Source: Aliikangiella sp. G2MR2-5 (GTDB lineage Bacteria > Pseudomonadota > Gammaproteobacteria > Enterobacterales > Kangiellaceae). From it: a stretch of DNA of 64,000 bases. The notes under the pieces were generated by a model, which worked only from the letters and a program-made list of their open reading frames with translations, was not told the origin of the DNA and did not search any database. Location: the NCBI RefSeq assembly GCF_015687155.1, contig NZ_JADPQF010000004.1, positions 62,001 through 126,000 of the forward strand, given 5' to 3'. Within the stretch, counting starts at the first letter, position 1. Each line of letters opens with the position of its first letter. This document shows, piece after piece, positions 63,011-64,000 of the stretch. The position numbers and the translations under genes are program-made.

Positions 63011-64000
63011 TACTTACCTCCCAAAGGATTTTTCAGATAAACGTAGTCGGCCAGACGATCAGCCTGTTTAAGCAGTCGAGTCATGAAATTACATTTACAC
63101 GGAATATCCGCTCCCTGCAACAGGGCTTCAAGCTCAGGTTCACTCCCAAATTTTTTCTGAAAGTCGATAACTTCAGTCCTGACCATCTGCCAAAGTTGTT
63201 CTTCCATATCGATATTACTACCGCTCAAATGATGAATGGCTTCGCTGATATTGTTGATTAAAGTACAGTAGGCAACTCTTTTAAAGCCTTGTTCTCTACT
63301 ATAAATTACCGATTGACGTGCACGTTCGCTCATCCGGCTAAGTTGACTGTCAGACCACGCACCATCAACTAGCTTGGTTCCTTCAAGATCACGTAATTGC
63401 AAACGAGATGGTAGATGTTCGCTAAAACCGACAACAGTATTTTGCAGGTGTGGTTCAAAGATAACCCCTAACTTAAAGAAGTAATAAAATACCGGCCCTA
63501 CTAACAGATGAATATAATGCTGGAACCAGAGTAAGACGGCATCAGTATGAGTCAGCCCTCGATGCCTGGCTAATGCACCAACATAGCTGTTCACCACACT
63601 TTTAAAATTTTCGTCATCTGCAAAAAGTGCTGCAGCGACTCTTGGCTGGAACAGGTTAACTTCACCTGCTTTGTATGCATTCCTGAAAAGCACACCAAAT
63701 GCTTCGCTTAGAAGTTGTACCTGTTCGACTTCAATATCGTGTTGTACTCCTGTCAAATCCAAGGTTAGCGAAGCAGGTTCATCCATAAGTTCAAACATGG
63801 GAAAAAGTGATCGAACTTTTCCCCCAAACTCTTTTAACAATTCAGTCATAAAGATAGCGCTTTCCAATTCATACCAGGCGTTTTTACGAACACAGTTGGT
63901 CAAACGTACGTGCAGTGAAAACTTCAAAAAATAATTACTTTGAGGTTGGTAAAGAGTTCGTACCGAAGATGTCGGATACCACTTAGAGTCACTTTCGCCG
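63010..64000 (-). CDS. NIS siderophore synthetase, IucA/IucC family, C-terminal part
   Basis: Partial: the frame is open to the window edge, giving about 330 C-terminal residues; the full enzyme should have about 600. 'KWYPTSSVRTLYQPQ' followed by 'FSLHVRLTNCVRKNAWYELE' and 'FEPHLQNTVVGF' are IucA/IucC core motifs (ATP site and catalytic loop), and the end carries the ferric-reductase-like cap (about the last 120 residues, with 'CKCNFMTRLLK'). It joins a carboxylate such as citrate to an amine or alcohol with ATP. The TTG at 63925-63927 is an internal Leu, not a start. Confidence 0.92.
   Translation of the reverse strand, partial: GESDSKWYPTSSVRTLYQPQSNYFLKFSLHVRLTNCVRKNAWYELESAIFMTELLKEFGGKVRSLFPMFELMDEPASLTLDLTGVQHDIEVEQVQLLSEAFGVLFRNAYKAGEVNLFQPRVAAALFADDENFKSVVNSYVGALARHRGLTHTDAVLLWFQHYIHLLVGPVFYYFFKLGVIFEPHLQNTVVGFSEHLPSRLQLRDLEGTKLVDGAWSDSQLSRMSERARQSVIYSREQGFKRVAYCTLINNISEAIHHLSGSNIDMEEQLWQMVRTEVIDFQKKFGSEPELEALLQGADIPCKCNFMTRLLKQADRLADYVYLKNPLGGK

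Noticed and set aside
63010-63927. Complete 305-aa gene starting at a TTG
   Set aside because: The frame stays open upstream to base 64000 and the extra residues (KWYPTSSVRTLYQPQ) continue the IucA/IucC family pattern, so the TTG is internal and the gene is cut by the window.

Overview
The window looks like the chromosome of a marine-type gammaproteobacterium. The evidence is the gene content: a complete MSHA type IV pilus locus, class I adenylate cyclase next to lptM-dapF-DUF484-xerC, glyQS-gmhB, a PvsE/SbnH-type siderophore pathway, NhaA and an SbtA-type bicarbonate carrier. A Kangiella/Aliikangiella-like relative would fit, but that is inference from gene content only. I see no rRNA, tRNA, CRISPR array, prophage or insertion sequence.

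Layout. 0-9 kb holds signalling genes (a 1522-aa propeller hybrid kinase and a REC-EAL phosphodiesterase), an exported M20 amidohydrolase and two unknown small genes. 9-23 kb is amino-acid metabolism and signalling: putA with a divergent Lrp regulator, an orphan modA, a cupin, a TPR-GGDEF cyclase, pepD, a second hybrid kinase, and a class III transaminase with its own divergent Lrp regulator. 23-34 kb carries rluA, a PAS/GAF/GGDEF/EAL protein, the operon cyaA / lptM-dapF-DUF484-xerC-HAD, and a PAS protein with a decayed GGDEF domain. 34-47.5 kb is cytochrome c5 and then a tightly overlapping MSHA operon, mshI to mshP, ending in a cluster of (pre)pilins. 47.5-54.9 kb has ychJ, an ECF sigma factor with a four-helix membrane protein, glyQS, gmhB, an anchored MDR oxidoreductase and a cytochrome c. 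54.9-61.7 kb is an MBL di-iron-type protein, then (read on the minus strand) a CbbR/CmpR-like LysR gene, a small membrane protein, sbtA, purE and purK, with a Rap1a/Tai-like protein and nhaA divergent. From 61.8 kb to the right edge lies the end of an NIS siderophore operon.

How the genes may work together. Cyclic-di-GMP recurs: two GGDEF-type enzymes, two EAL domains and one decayed GGDEF protein lie around an MSHA locus whose ATPase MshE has the MshEN-type N-terminus known to bind c-di-GMP. Amino-acid catabolism (PutA, transaminase, PepD, M20 hydrolase) is paired with Lrp/AsnC regulators. The most unusual arrangement is the placement of a predicted Na+/HCO3- carrier directly before purE-purK, since PurK consumes bicarbonate. 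The neighbouring NhaA could tune the sodium gradient that the carrier uses. All functions are read from sequence motifs and family knowledge; no search or computation was run.
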